Assembly: GCA_031761405.1 (NCBI GenBank) | Contig: JASEVX010000003.1 | Location: 142,626,332 to 142,690,331, forward strand | Length of the DNA stretch: 64,000 nt | Direction of reading: 5' to 3' | DNA from: Serripes groenlandicus | Lineage: Eukaryota > Mollusca > Bivalvia > Cardiida > Cardiidae | Shown here: positions 23,001 through 31,400 of the stretch, piece after piece | How the letters are laid out: each line of letters opens with the position of its first letter | How positions within the stretch are numbered: the first letter of the stretch is position 1 | The notes under the pieces: generated by a model | Seen by the model: the letters and a program-made list of their open reading frames with translations, nothing else | Databases searched by the model: none | What the model was told of the DNA's origin: nothing | Made by a program: the position numbers and the translations under genes

Positions 23001-23252
23001 AGGAATAAGCCTTATTTACCCATTACCCTCACATATTTCACTCCATTGCAGTGTTGGCTGAAGAGGAACGGCGAGCTGCTCGTATCGATCGACGCGCACT
23101 CGGCATTTATCGGAGGTTCTCCGTCCGCCACGAACTCCGCGGTTTTAAAGCTGGTTCAAGGTGACATTGTACAGTTAACACAGTGTACTGGGTCAACACT
23201 CATCTCAACCGACGGAACCTCGTTTTCCGGGGTGCTGTTACATGCCGATTAG
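10719..23252 (+). CDS. Secreted coiled-coil C1q-domain-containing protein, four exons
   Basis: The spliced coding sequence is 10719-11070, 12845-13486, 21159-21355 and 23052-23252: 1392 nt, 463 residues plus a TAG stop. All introns are GT...AG and the phases agree (1, 1, 0). Residues 1-23 form a signal peptide (hydrophobic CIFFFALV, likely cut after VSA). Residues about 35-325 are rich in heptad-like leucines and charged residues, predicting coiled coil, with roughly nine N-glycosylation sequons. Residues about 334-462 are a C1q domain: YFFAYKPSS, GLYFFTV, then LKRNGELLVSIDAHSA, LVQGDIVQL and the closing TSFSGVLL. There is no collagen stretch, so it is a 'C1q-like/C1qDC' secreted lectin-type protein. 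In molluscs such proteins bind microbial surfaces and oligomerise through the C1q head; that role is family knowledge, not shown here. A second start is possible at Met4. Confidence 0.88.
11401..11660. mobile_element. MITE family B, copy 1
   Basis: About 260 bp. It starts 'tgagccgtcctgcgagaaaa' and ends 'tttctcgtggaaaacggctc', near reverse complements. Subterminal 'gcgtaatgtatcgaccca' is mirrored by 'cgatacattacgcagag'. A matching full copy lies at 46299-46560. Confidence 0.8.
11661..11874 (-). mobile_element. MITE family A, copy 1 (one terminal repeat lost)
   Basis: In reverse orientation relative to copies 2 and 3. It ends in the terminal repeat 'caaccgtttcacgccaagcc' and holds the central hairpin with 20-bp arms 'aaatttaggtgccattgctc'. 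The left terminal repeat is missing where the element abuts MITE B at 11660. Confidence 0.75.
12845..13486 (+). CDS. C1q gene exon 2: long coiled-coil stalk
   Basis: Bordered by acceptor 'tatcttttacacag' and donor CACAG|GTACAC, phase 1 at both ends. It encodes about 213 residues of heptad-like sequence with many N-x-S/T sites (NGS, NSS, NQT, NIT, NGT, NKT, NQS). A single large exon for the stalk implies it did not arise by duplication of small coiled-coil exons. Confidence 0.82.
13590..13910. other. Unrecognised GC-richer segment
   Basis: More GC-rich than its surroundings. A short part (13855-13900, 'cgccagaccaagcactatac') resembles 21470-21500 ('ccgtctgaccaaactattat'), so it is probably a piece of a dispersed element. 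No protein similarity was recognised on either strand. Confidence 0.3.
14094..14324. mobile_element. MITE family D, copy in C1q intron 2
   Basis: About 230 bp. The left end is 'ttaaaccctttcccacaaac' and the right end is 'cgtctgtatgtgggaaaggg' plus ttaa. The right arm has the well-preserved 'gtcgtctgctgcagaggcgt'. Confidence 0.75.
14689..16906. repeat. 56-bp satellite array, left part
   Basis: About 40 units of 56 bp with core 'ccagattagtcgttagtaat' followed by a 'tctggaactactcttgtcac' segment. A few units are shortened. The array continues at 19083 after an inserted LINE. Confidence 0.95.
16907..19082 (-). mobile_element. 5'-truncated LINE inserted in the 56-bp satellite
   Basis: Read on the minus strand: 5' truncation point near 19080, reverse-transcriptase frame to 17173, then a 3' UTR to a (TTCA)n tail at 16907-16922. 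Satellite units flank both sides. 'gatt' occurs at both junctions (16903-16906 and 19083-19086), a possible short target duplication, though that word belongs to the satellite itself. The general layout resembles CR1/Jockey-group LINEs. The clade is not certain. Confidence 0.88.
17173..19074 (-). CDS. LINE reverse transcriptase, open but 5'-truncated
   Basis: An uninterrupted frame of about 633 codons carries the complete RT domain. In order it has VFPDEWK..KVNPLFKKG, NYRPISILP, SGFRKKHSC, the catalytic DFSKAFD, GVPQGSILGPLLF, and the catalytic YADD (near 18004-18015). These are followed by the thumb and a C-terminal region with LDYCS.IWG and VWNNIP, typical of jockey/CR1-like proteins. The upstream endonuclease domain is absent. 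The open frame extends 18 codons to a TTG at 19128, but those codons are satellite sequence, so no true start exists. The absence of stops over 1.9 kb suggests a fairly recent insertion. It cannot transpose alone. Confidence 0.9.
   Translation of the reverse strand, partial: DNYRASRNKVCTLIDNSKKESYERKIEEGKSDPKTVWKIFKEHGASTKKTYNCNLIKSIHKDGIDITDNQDIANTFNNFFVNVAANLKEPIPTSNFDKVNDFVKTKVPDHMYFHIPLITESQTRKMLNNLDVSKATGLDQIGPKLLKLSADVISNSLTYVINCSIKQGVFPDEWKCAKVNPLFKKGSSNDVNNYRPISILPTLSKLIEKHVHDSFVNYLNHYKLLCKSQSGFRKKHSCETALVCMIDKWLTALNDGEFVGVVMLDFSKAFDLCSHEILLKKLQIYKCGDNTIKWFNSYLTNRTQAVNLNGVLSDKQITTCGVPQGSILGPLLFILFINDLPMYVQDNVSNVDMYADDTTIYDINKSKLEVEMNLQAALNNVSTWCLNNGMVLNASKTKVILITTPQKRTRLVNQPLNLKYKDLNLEITTGDKILGIYINENLKWDTHIKFLRKKISSNLWLLSRIKVFIPVNYRIMFYKAYVQPHLDYCSIIWGSTKQSNIQVLVRLQRRACRIILGEQYTTLSEALNIINSLNIEQRVSLNKAKFMYRVSQNAVPSYIQNMFNYNVRRPNLLRSSNKSDFLIPKPNIELFKGSMSYSGVKVWNNIPNEIRQSESIKSFTVNYTKWINSNQQS
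19083..19512. repeat. 56-bp satellite array, right part
   Basis: About seven to eight further units of the same 56-bp repeat, resuming in mid-unit after the LINE and ending near 'ggaactactcttgtag'. Confidence 0.92.
19604..19672. mobile_element. MITE family D, left half
   Basis: 'gttaaacctgtcccacatat' followed by 'cgcagtagtcgactttgaaa' matches the left terminal arm. The right arm is not found nearby. Confidence 0.45.
19872..20301 (+). mobile_element. Dispersed repeat E, copy 1
   Basis: Opens with a short hairpin (cgaaaaaacccc / ggggttttttcg around 'atgaat'), then 'ttaacaggtgtgagat', a T run, and 'gaaactggaaaaatccatgg'. It then holds three tandem units of about 76 bp ('gtatgtataaaa...cacgga...ttgtcgtctttttaat'). 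It shares this whole order with 47670-48044. Confidence 0.75.
20315..20993 (+). mobile_element. Dispersed element X, copy 1
   Basis: About 0.68 kb that reappears at 55387-56115 in the same order. Shared marks are 'atatgttttcccgttcgt', 'ggacgtgacgtcatttccgt', an inner MITE D half (20550-20671) and the end 'aggtagcacctatagatata'. This copy has about 30 extra bases after 'gagctatt' and lacks a roughly 75-bp segment present in copy 2. No coding capacity was recognised. Confidence 0.8.
21159..21355 (+). CDS. C1q gene exon 3: first half of C1q domain
   Basis: Acceptor 'cctttttcag' and donor GTCATG|GTAATT. Phase 1 in, phase 0 out. It encodes EVYFFAYKPSS through SGLYFFTVTIQKDES to NSRVM, the first beta strands of the C1q jelly roll. 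The first codon (Glu) is split with exon 2. Confidence 0.85.
21594..22010 (+). mobile_element. tRNA-derived SINE interrupted by a second SINE
   Basis: The tRNA-like head begins 'gccccggtagcttagtcggt' (A box near 21606) with a B-box-like 'ctgttcgaaccccatc' (near 21646). The body resumes after the inner insertion at 21840 with 'gctgacagtatatg', 'aagttgcttg' and 'actgttgtgtga'. The tail is 'gccgccgtgatatgactgta' and 'acggtgttaatcacc'. Confidence 0.75.
21716..21839 (-). mobile_element. Inner SINE insertion, reversed and 5'-truncated
   Basis: It starts with the reversed (ATCA)n tail 'ttgattgatcgattgg', followed by the complement of the SINE 3' end. It is flanked by 11-bp direct repeats differing at one base, ccacaaatggg (21705-21715) and ccacaattggg (21840-21850), a target site duplication. 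Confidence 0.75.
22216..22459 (+). mobile_element. MITE family A, copy 2
   Basis: Terminal repeats 'ggcttggcgtgaaacggttg' and 'caaccgtttcacgccaagcc' bracket about 244 bp. The central hairpin has 20-bp arms 'aaatttaggtgccattgctc' around 'agaac'. It is nearly identical in layout to 45034-45279. Confidence 0.85.
23052..23252 (+). CDS. C1q gene exon 4: second half of C1q domain and stop
   Basis: Acceptor 'cactccattgcag', phase 0. It encodes CWLKRNGELLVSIDAHSA, a NSAVLKLVQGDIVQL strand and the closing TSFSGVLLHAD, then TAG. Its GC content is clearly higher than the flanks. No AATAAA signal was seen within the next 150 bases. Confidence 0.87.
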   Translation, partial: CWLKRNGELLVSIDAHSAFIGGSPSATNSAVLKLVQGDIVQLTQCTGSTLISTDGTSFSGVLLHAD

Positions 23253-24276
23253 TAATGGTCAATTCGAAATGACGGGATATATATGGTCAAAGGGATGTAA
23301 TTCAGATCGTCTCGCCGGGCGACCAATTTGGTTATTGGAATTTCAGATGAATGCATACAATTGGAGTTGTTACAAAACTGGTTTTGTTAAATAGTTGAAA
23401 GTGTTTTGTATGAAAATGAATAACCTCTGACTGATATATATAACCAAAAAAGTGTGTGCTTGCTTGCAGCTAGTCTAACACATTTGGAGACATTTTCAGT
23501 ACATCCCAAAAATTGAAAGCAAAATTCACTACGAGATAAGGCTGACCTTGATTTGATCTTATGGAATGAAAAATTATCGTTCAATCGTTGCTTATTGGTA
23601 GATCTAAGAATAGTTGTGTGGACTTGCTGCGAATGAACCATAAACCATAATGCTATAATGGTCGTCTATGGAAAATGAATTGCTCCCCTTTGACCTAAAA
23701 TTCAACTATGTGTGCAAGAACCATTGCGCATGTCGAGGAACTCTGTATCTCAAGGTACAATTGATACTGTGGCTATTGGAAGTTTAATTATCAAAGTATG
23801 AAATATAGTATCTTATTCTTTGAAATATCTATGAACAACTAAAATAACATCTTTAAATTATAATATTCTTGTTAGCTTTTTGTTATCAAAATAATCAACA
23901 ACTCCAATTACATGATAAATAGTTCGATTTTGAACATGGAAGAGTCTTTTTTAGGAAATTCAGAGCTTTAAGAGATATGTTCAAGGATAATCGATATATA
24001 GACAACAGGATATGCTGTAGACTAAGTTAAGACTGCATGAACAAGCAGGCTGAATTTGATGGGTTATGATTGACGTTTAAAGCCCGTTACGTGATAAGCA
24101 AACCTTGTTGAAAGCTGCGCATAGCAGCATACGGTTTAACGTTATTAGAAAATACTGTGATATATCTGAAGTTCTGTTGAGAGCGGCGAAAAATATAATT
24201 TAAACGAAACCGATTGGAGAGATAAAGAAGAATCAATCACAATGGATTTGAGTGAAAGGATATCCGAATTTAATGA
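23253..24276. other. Unannotated AT-rich stretch after the C1q gene
   Basis: No convincing exon, repeat or RNA gene was seen. It includes the presumed 3' UTR of the C1q gene at its start. Confidence 0.5.
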
Positions 24277-24548
24277 CTGGTTGATTTGAATTTAACTCAA
24301 ACGTGTTTACAGCATTTGAATTATATCACGGCGGTTAGAGCATACATTAATTTTTTCCTGGCTTTCTCGCACCAATTACCAATACACATTCGTCGCAGCA
24401 ATTTTGGTTGCGTTCCCACATATGCTTTTAGCCTATCAGTGTCTAACGATTGCCACCAGTCATGACAACTTTGTAAATCGCCGGAAAGAATAAAGTCGAA
24501 GCCGAGATTCGAATTCCAGATCGACACACCACAGACTGCGCTTTAGCG
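24277..24548 (-). mobile_element. tRNA-derived SINE, reversed
   Basis: On the minus strand it runs from a tRNA-like head ('tcgctaaagcgcagtctg', B-box-like 'ggaattcgaatctcgg') to a tail with 'ccgccgtgatataattc' near 24320 and a decayed poly-repeat end near 24280. Confidence 0.65.
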
Positions 24549-24599
24549 ACCTTGATATCAGAATAAGCATCTCTTAGTGAGCTGTTCCTTCCGTTTTTT

Positions 24600-24808
24600 C
24601 CTAATACAAAATTTAAAGTCATTGTGACTAGCGTCTTTCGTCGTCAATGGGCTAACAGTCTATGTAGAAAAGCAGCAAGTTGCTTGGAAAGTCTGTTGTG
24701 TGGAGTACTGGTCTGGGAAAGCCATCAGTAGCTGAACTGGCCGCCATGATATGATTAAATAATTGTTGAAAACGACGTCAAACAAAAATCAATCAATCAA
24801 TCAATCGA
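24600..24808 (+). mobile_element. SINE 3' portion with (AATC)n tail
   Basis: It contains 'aaagtcattgtgactagcgt', 'gcagcaagttgcttgg', 'ggccgccatgatatgatt', 'aaaacgacgtcaaac' and ends in 'aatcaatcaatcaatc'. The tRNA-like head is absent. It sits in inverted orientation next to the previous SINE. Confidence 0.7.
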
Positions 24809-25492
24809 TGATTCCAAATTTATGTTCAACGATACCCGATCTTATCGGTTACTTTTTACGAATAGTGGTTTTGGCAATAACTTATGACTTGTACAATGTT
24901 GTCTTGGTCAACACTGTACTCTAGAGGTTTGTGGTTTGTTTCTACAACTAGATGTTGAACAGGAAATACACTGGCCAGACTGACCAGACTGATCTGGTTC
25001 CTCGCTGGTCGAAAAGTCGTACAGGTCTTGTTTCGTGTGGTGTGGCTATACCATTATTCTTCTTCTCAAGGACTTATTTGTTAGGGATATAATTGAATTA
25101 GATACTATTTTCGTATCTGATAGACACGTTCTTGATAATTGGCAAAAGAAAAAAAGTTAATTTTGTTACAAAAAGGCACGAAGCTCTTCCAATTCAATCT
25201 TTGTGTCTCTATTTTTTACATCAATACCTGGCGGCTATGCTTAATTATGTCGTTATGTGTGAGTATAAAGAACACAACTCATACCGTCGTATTTATGACG
25301 ACTATAAGGCAATTAGGAACCGAAAGCAAGAAAAATAGGATTGGAAATTTGTAATAAATAACAAATCAGATCTAATCACATTCAGGTTTTTACCGCGTCT
25401 CTAAATCGGTTATTTTTCTTACCGATTGGCGACTTTTGTGTAGGAGTAATTGGGTAAGATAGATTATCTAGCCTAGTAAGTACTGGCTTGTT

Positions 25493-25570
25493 ACCAATGA
25501 CAATGAAACAAAGTTATGTCGCCGTGGTGTGACTTAGATACTGTTGAAAACGGCATAAAACCCAAATAAA
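25493..25570 (+). mobile_element. SINE tail fragment
   Basis: 'gtcgccgtggtgtgacttag', then 'actgttgaaaacggcataaa', the typical SINE 3' end. It precedes a tandem duplication. Confidence 0.55.
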
Positions 25571-25571
25571 A

Positions 25572-26227
25572 CTAACACATTATCGATTTTGTGTTTGTTT
25601 GATTATGGTTTACGCATCATTTAACAGTGCTCAATCATATCTCGTCATGGGCATATTACCACTACCACCAGAAGTATATATCCCCACACCGATGCCTTAT
25701 CCGTGGTGTTCCCTCTGAAACCCCGGCGGCCAAGGATATATGTTATTATAAACGGTTTTTTAAAGTATTTGGTAAGCCGCACGAGAATAGAACTTTTAGT
25801 GTTCAGATTGACTTTCTAGATAGGTGATGGCTTGCGTTCAATGGACTCGAAGTGTACCGTCAATCACGAACACTCATTTCCGTAACCCTCTGCCACAAAT
25901 CGGGAGCAGACGACTTGGAAAATATCTAGACAAAAATCAGTTACTGTCTATACACAAAAGTATAACCATTTAATAGGTTGAAAACATTGTGACAAAAGAA
26001 GAACTTGCTCATCATGAGCAATTTCTCCTTTTATCACACATTTGTCAAAATTCGTTCGCTGCAGAGGCGTCAGAAAGCGTCTGTAATAGGTAATGAGCTA
26101 ATTATTTGTTATATCTCCTAAAGATTCAAAAAAAGCCAGTGCATGAGAAAAGGTACAAGTTGGCATTTCTGTACAGTGTAGATTCAGATGATCGTGTCCA
26201 CCTGCTCAGTGTTAAAACAAAAGTCCT
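25572..26227 (+). repeat. 656-bp tandem duplication, copy 1
   Basis: Begins 'taacacattatcgattttgt' and is repeated from 26228 with about 95% identity by eye. It includes a decayed MITE D (25876-26102) and the start of a family C arm. A proline-rich open stretch (LPLPPE.YIPTPMPYPWC) is shared but shifts frame between copies, so it is not called as coding. Confidence 0.85.
25876..26102. mobile_element. MITE family D in duplication copy 1
   Basis: The left arm near 'gaccgtcaatc...agcagacgacttgg' is decayed. The right arm 'cgctgcagaggcgtcagaaa' plus 'gcgtctgtaataggtaa' is good. The central hairpin is 'gctcatcatgagcaatttct'. Confidence 0.55.
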
Positions 26228-26880
26228 AACACATTATCGATTTTGTGTTTGTTTGATTATGGTTTACGCCGCTTTTAACAGTGCTCAATCATATCTCGTC
26301 ATGGGCATATTACCTCTACCACCAGAACTATATATCCCCACACCGATGCCTTATCCGTGGTGTTCTCCCGGAAACCCCGGCGGCCAAGGATATATGTTAT
26401 TATAAACGGTTTTTTAAAGTATTTGGTAAGCCGCACGAGAATAGAACTTTTAGTGTTCAGATTGAATTTCTAGATAGGTGATGGCTTGCGTTCAATGGAC
26501 TCGAAGTGTACCGTCAATCACGAACACTCATTTCCGTAACCTTCTGCCACATGCAACAAATCGGGAGCAGACGACTTGGAAAAGATATAGACAAAAATCA
26601 GTTTCTGTCTATACACAAAAGTATAACCATTCAATAGGTTGAAAACATTGTGACAAAAGAAGAAATTGCTCATCACGAGCAATTTCTCCTTTTTTCACAC
26701 ATTTGTCAAAATTCGTTCGCTGCAGAGGCGTCAGAAAGCGTCTTTGATAGGTAAAGGGCTAATTATTTGTTATATATCCTAAAGAGTCAAAATTAAGACA
26801 GTGCATGAGAAAAGGTACAAGTTGGCATTTCAGAACAGTGTAGATTCATCGTGTCCACATGCTCAGTGTTAAACCAATCT
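26228..26880 (+). repeat. 656-bp tandem duplication, copy 2
   Basis: The second unit, in direct orientation. Small differences include a 4-base insertion near 26550 and base changes in the proline-rich stretch. Confidence 0.85.
26535..26763. mobile_element. MITE family D in duplication copy 2
   Basis: Sister of the element at 25876. It keeps 'agaaattgctcatcacgagc' and the right arm 'cgctgcagaggcgtcagaaa'. Confidence 0.55.
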
Positions 26881-26969
26881 TCACAAGTAATATTTGAAAA
26901 GTGCAGATATTGATAAGATTGTGCGGATTTTACGGTTGATCCGGATCTATACTGTTCTGAAAAGCCAAT
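26822..26969. mobile_element. MITE family C, copy 1
   Basis: A 148-bp inverted-repeat element. The left end is 'ttggcatttcagaacagtgt' and the right end is 'tatactgttctgaaaagcca' plus a. Related single arms occur near 46068, 47290 and 56506. Confidence 0.65.
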
Positions 26970-27349
26970 GTGTATTTTTTTTCCAATGAATGGGCGCAAT
27001 TAATTTTGGTATCCACTTTGTCTATCACGCTTTCGTATTTAGACGAGTTCAAATATATTTTGTTTTCAACTTCGTTTTCCTTTTATCAGAACCTTCAATG
27101 CAGAAGGATTCAAATCTACGGTATTGGAAAATAGGCTAATTGGAGTATGATGGAGGAAGTGGAAATCGTTGTATTTAGTGAGGAAATGAAGCATCTTACC
27201 AAAGCTAACGAAGCTTACTTCAAAGAGGTAATGATCGATCAAAACAGCACAGGATGGTATAACTGCCTGGTTTCCTGACCACTAGTTTTTGTCTAAATGT
27301 GTACAATAAACCACATTTCTAAACGTCTACCTGATCGGTTTCTTCAAGT
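26970..27349. other. Unannotated stretch
   Basis: AT-rich. No exon or known element recognised. Confidence 0.4.
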
Positions 27350-27740
27350 TATATTTAAACGATATATTTCAAAACGTAATGATGATAATTTCTGACAGTT
27401 TTAATATGTGATATTTCTAAACGTTATACTGATATTTTCTGACAGTTTTAATATGTGATATTTCTAAACGTTATACTGATATTTTCTGACAGTTTACATA
27501 CGTGATATTTCTAAACGTAATCCTGATATATTCAGACTGTTTACAAACGTGATATTTCTAAACGTAATCCTGATATATTCTGATAGTTTGAATACGTGAT
27601 ATTTCTAAATGTAATCCTGATATTTTCTGACAGTTTGAATACGTGATATTTGTAAACGTAATCCTGATATTTTCTGACAATTTAAATACGAGATATTTGT
27701 AAACGTTATCCTGATAGTTTCTGATATTTTAAATACGGGA
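27350..27740. repeat. 47-bp tandem repeat, about 8 units
   Basis: A unit of about 47 bp with core 'ctgatattttctgacagttt' and 'gatatttctaaacgtaat'. Units are moderately diverged. Confidence 0.9.
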
Positions 27741-27850
27741 TAAGTCTACATCAAGAGGGGCTATCTTCTGTAGCTGAGGATGTAACCTGGCCCTGACTAT
27801 TCTCCCTAAAGAGTTCACATCTATTCAATGGGTGGAATAACTTGGACAAA

Positions 27851-30800
27851 TGTTATATCGCGATATACCCGTAAATGAAGTTTCAATACTTACTCGAATC
27901 AATGTTATATCGCGATTTATCCCGTAAGGAAGTTTCAATACTTACTCGAATCAATGTTATATCGCGATTTATCCGGTAATGAAGTTTCAATACTGACTCA
28001 AACCAATGTTATATCGCGATTTGCCCGTAAATGAAGCTTCAATACATACTCGAATCAATGTTATATCGCGATTTATCCCGTAAGGAAGTTTCAATACTTA
28101 CTCGAATCAATGTTATATCGCGATTTATCCCGTAATGAAGTTTCAATACTGACTCAAACCAATGTTATATCGCGATTTGCCCGTAAATGAAGCTTCAATA
28201 CATACTCGAATCAATGTTATATCGCGATTTATCCCGTAAGGAAGTTTCAATACTTACTCGAATCAATGTTATATCGCGATTTATCCCGAAAGGAAGTTTC
28301 AATACTGACTCAAACCAATGTTATATCGCGATTTGCCCGTAAATGAAGCTTCAATACATACTCGAATCAATGTTATATCGCGATTTATCCCGTAATGAAG
28401 TTTCAATACTTACTCGAATCAATGTTATATCGCGATTTATCCCGTAATGAAGTATCAATACTTGCTGGAACTAATGTTATATCGCGATTTATCCCGTAAT
28501 GAAGTTTAAATACTTACTCGAATCAAGGTATATAGCGATTTATTCCGTAATGAAGTTTCAATACTTACTCAAACCAATGTTATATCGCGATTTATCCCGT
28601 AATGAAGTTTCAATACTTACTCGAATCAATGTTATATCGCGATTTATCCCGTAATGAAGTTTCAATACTTACTCGAATCAATGTTATATAGCGATTTATC
28701 CCGTAAGGAAGTTTCAATACTTACTCGAATCAATGTTATATCGCGATTTATCCCGTAATGAAGTTTCAATACTGACTCAAACCAATGTTATATCGCGATT
28801 TGCCCGTAAATGAAGCTTCAATACATACTCGAATCAATGTTATATCGCGATTTATCCCGTAATGAAGTTTCAATACTTACTCGAATCAATGTTATATCGC
28901 GATTTATCCCGTAATGAAGTATCAATACTTGCTGGAACTAATGTTATATCGCGATTTATCCCGTAATGAAGTTTAAATACTTACTCGAATCAAGGTATAT
29001 AGCGATTTATTCCGTAATGAAGTTTCAATACTTACTCAAACCAATGTTATATCGCGATTTATCCCGTAATGAAGTTTCAATACTTACTCGAATCAATGTT
29101 ATATCGCGATTTATCCCGTAATGAAGTTTCAATACTTACTCGAACCAATGTTATATCGCGATTTATCCCGTAATGAAGTTTCAATACTTACTCAAACCAA
29201 TGTTATATCGCGATTTATCCCGTAATGAAGTTTCAATACTTACTAAAACCAATGTTATATCGCGATTTGCCCGTAAACGAAGTTTGAATACATACTCGAA
29301 TCAATGTTATATCGCGATTTATCCCGTAATGAAGTTTCAATACTTACTCGAATCAATGTTATATCGCGATTTATCCCGTAATGAAGTTTCAATACTTACT
29401 CGAATCAATGTAATATCGCGATTTATCCCGTAATGAAGTTTCAATACTTACTCGAATCTATGTTATATAGCGATTTATCCCGTAATGAAGTATCAATACT
29501 TACTCGAACCAATGTTATATCGCGATTTATCCCGTAATGAAGTTTCAATACTTACTAAAACCAATGTTATATCGCGATTGATCCCGTAAATGAAGTTTCA
29601 ATACATACTCAAATCAATGTTATATCGCGATTTATCCCGTAATGAAGTTTAAATACTTACTCGAATCAAGGTATATAGCGATTTATCCCGTAATGAAGTT
29701 TCAATACTTACTCGAATCAATGTTATATCGCGATTGATCCCGTAATGAAGTTTCAATACTTACTCGAATCAATGTTATATCGCAATTTATCCGGTAATGA
29801 AGAATATATACTTACTCGAATCAATGTTATATCGCGATTTGCCCGGAAATGAAGTATCAATACTTGCTCAAACCAATGTTATATCGCGATTTATCCGGTA
29901 ATATGAAATATCAATACTTACTCGAATCAATGTTATATATCGATTTATCCGGTACTGAAGTATCAATACTTACTCGAATCTATGTTATATCGCGATTTAT
30001 CCGGTAATGACGTTTCAATACTTACTCGAATCTATGTTATATCGCGATTTATCTGGTAATGAAGTATCAATACTTACTCGAATCTATGTTATATCGCGAT
30101 TTATCTGGTAATGAAGTATCAATACTTACTCGAATCTATGTTATATCGCGATTTATCTGGTAATGAAATATCAATACTTACTCGAATCAATGTTATATCG
30201 CGATTTATCCCGTAATGAAGTATCAATACTTACTCGAATCTATGTTATATCGCGATTTATCTGGTAATGAAGTATCAATACTTACTCGAATCAATGTTAT
30301 ATCGCGATTTATCCCGTATTGAAGTATCAATACTTACTCGAATCAATGTTATATCGCGATTTATCCCGTATTGAAGTATCAATACTTACTCGAATCAATG
30401 TTATATCGCGATTTATCCCGTAATGAAGTATCAATACTTACTCGAATCAATGTTATATCGCGATTTATCCCGTAATGAAGTTTCAATACTTACTCGAATC
30501 AATGTTATATCGCGATTTATCCCGTAATGAAGTTTCAATACTTACTCGAATCAATGTTATATAGCGATTTATCCCGTATTGAAGTATCAATACTTACTCG
30601 AATCAATGTTATATAGCGATTTGCCCGGAAATGAAGTATCAATACTTGCTCGAACCAATGTAATATCGTGATTTGCCCGGAAGTGAAGTATCAATACCTG
30701 CTCGAAGCAATGTTATATCGCGATTTGCCCGGAAGTGAAGTATCAATACTTGCTCAAACCAATGTTATATTGCGATTTGCCCGGAAGTGAAGTATCAATA

Positions 30801-31083
30801 CTTGCTCGAACCAATGTTATATCACAATTTGCCCGGAAGTGAAGTATCAATACTTGCTCGAACCAATGTTATATCGCGATTTGCCCGGAAGTGAAGTATC
30901 AATACCTGCTCGAACAAATGTTATATCACAATTTGCCCGGAAATAAAGCACCAATACTTGCTCGAACCAATGTTATATCGCGATTTGCCCCCAAAAAAGT
31001 GTCAATACTTGCTCGAACCAATATGATATCGCGATTTCCCCCGAAAAGAAGTGTCAATACTTACTCGAACAAATATTATATCC
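27851..31083. repeat. 52-bp satellite array, about 62 units
   Basis: Core 'ttatatcgcgatttatcccg' then 'taatgaagtttcaatactta'. A variant unit with 'gcccgtaaatgaagcttc' recurs at 28021, 28177 and 28333, exactly 156 bp (three units) apart, and again about 9 units later. This shows higher-order copying in the left half. The right end is enriched for 'gcccggaagtgaag' variants, so the two edges evolved separately. Confidence 0.97.
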
Positions 31084-31400
31084 TGAGCAATTTCTCCTTT
31101 TGCCACAATGTTTTAAACTATGTTCAATAATATTTATTTTATGTATTGAGATTTTCAATATTTATTGTTAACTTCTTTCAAAGTCAGATTTTGTTGGTAT
31201 GCACTATTGTATTTGTTTCTATTGTTATAGTCATTGTTTTTATTGTCGGAAAAATTGTTTAATATTCATAATTTATTTTATCTTTGCTTCGCGTAAAGGG
31301 ACTACGTTTTGAAAATTGTAAATACTTGTTTGTAATTTACTATAGGCAAATGTGCCTGAATGTAATACAATGTATTGTATTGTATGTGGGAAATGGTTAA
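31081..31400. mobile_element. MITE family D remnant between two satellites
   Basis: 'ctgagcaatttctccttttg' plus 'ccacaatgttttaaac' on the left and 'gtatgtgggaaatggttaa' on the right, with an AT-rich filler between. It marks the exact boundary between the 52-bp and 60-bp arrays. Confidence 0.55.

Larger units (their letters stand above)
21356..23051 (+). other. C1q gene intron 3
   Basis: GT...AG intron of 1696 bp ending 'cactccattgcag'. It contains a SINE nested in a SINE (21594-22010) and MITE A copy 2 (22216-22459). The remainder (22460-23040) is AT-rich with nothing recognised. Confidence 0.75.

Noticed and set aside
26106..26405. Proline-rich open frame in the 656-bp duplication
   Set aside because: The tandem sister copy is out of frame, and the upstream part is MITE sequence.
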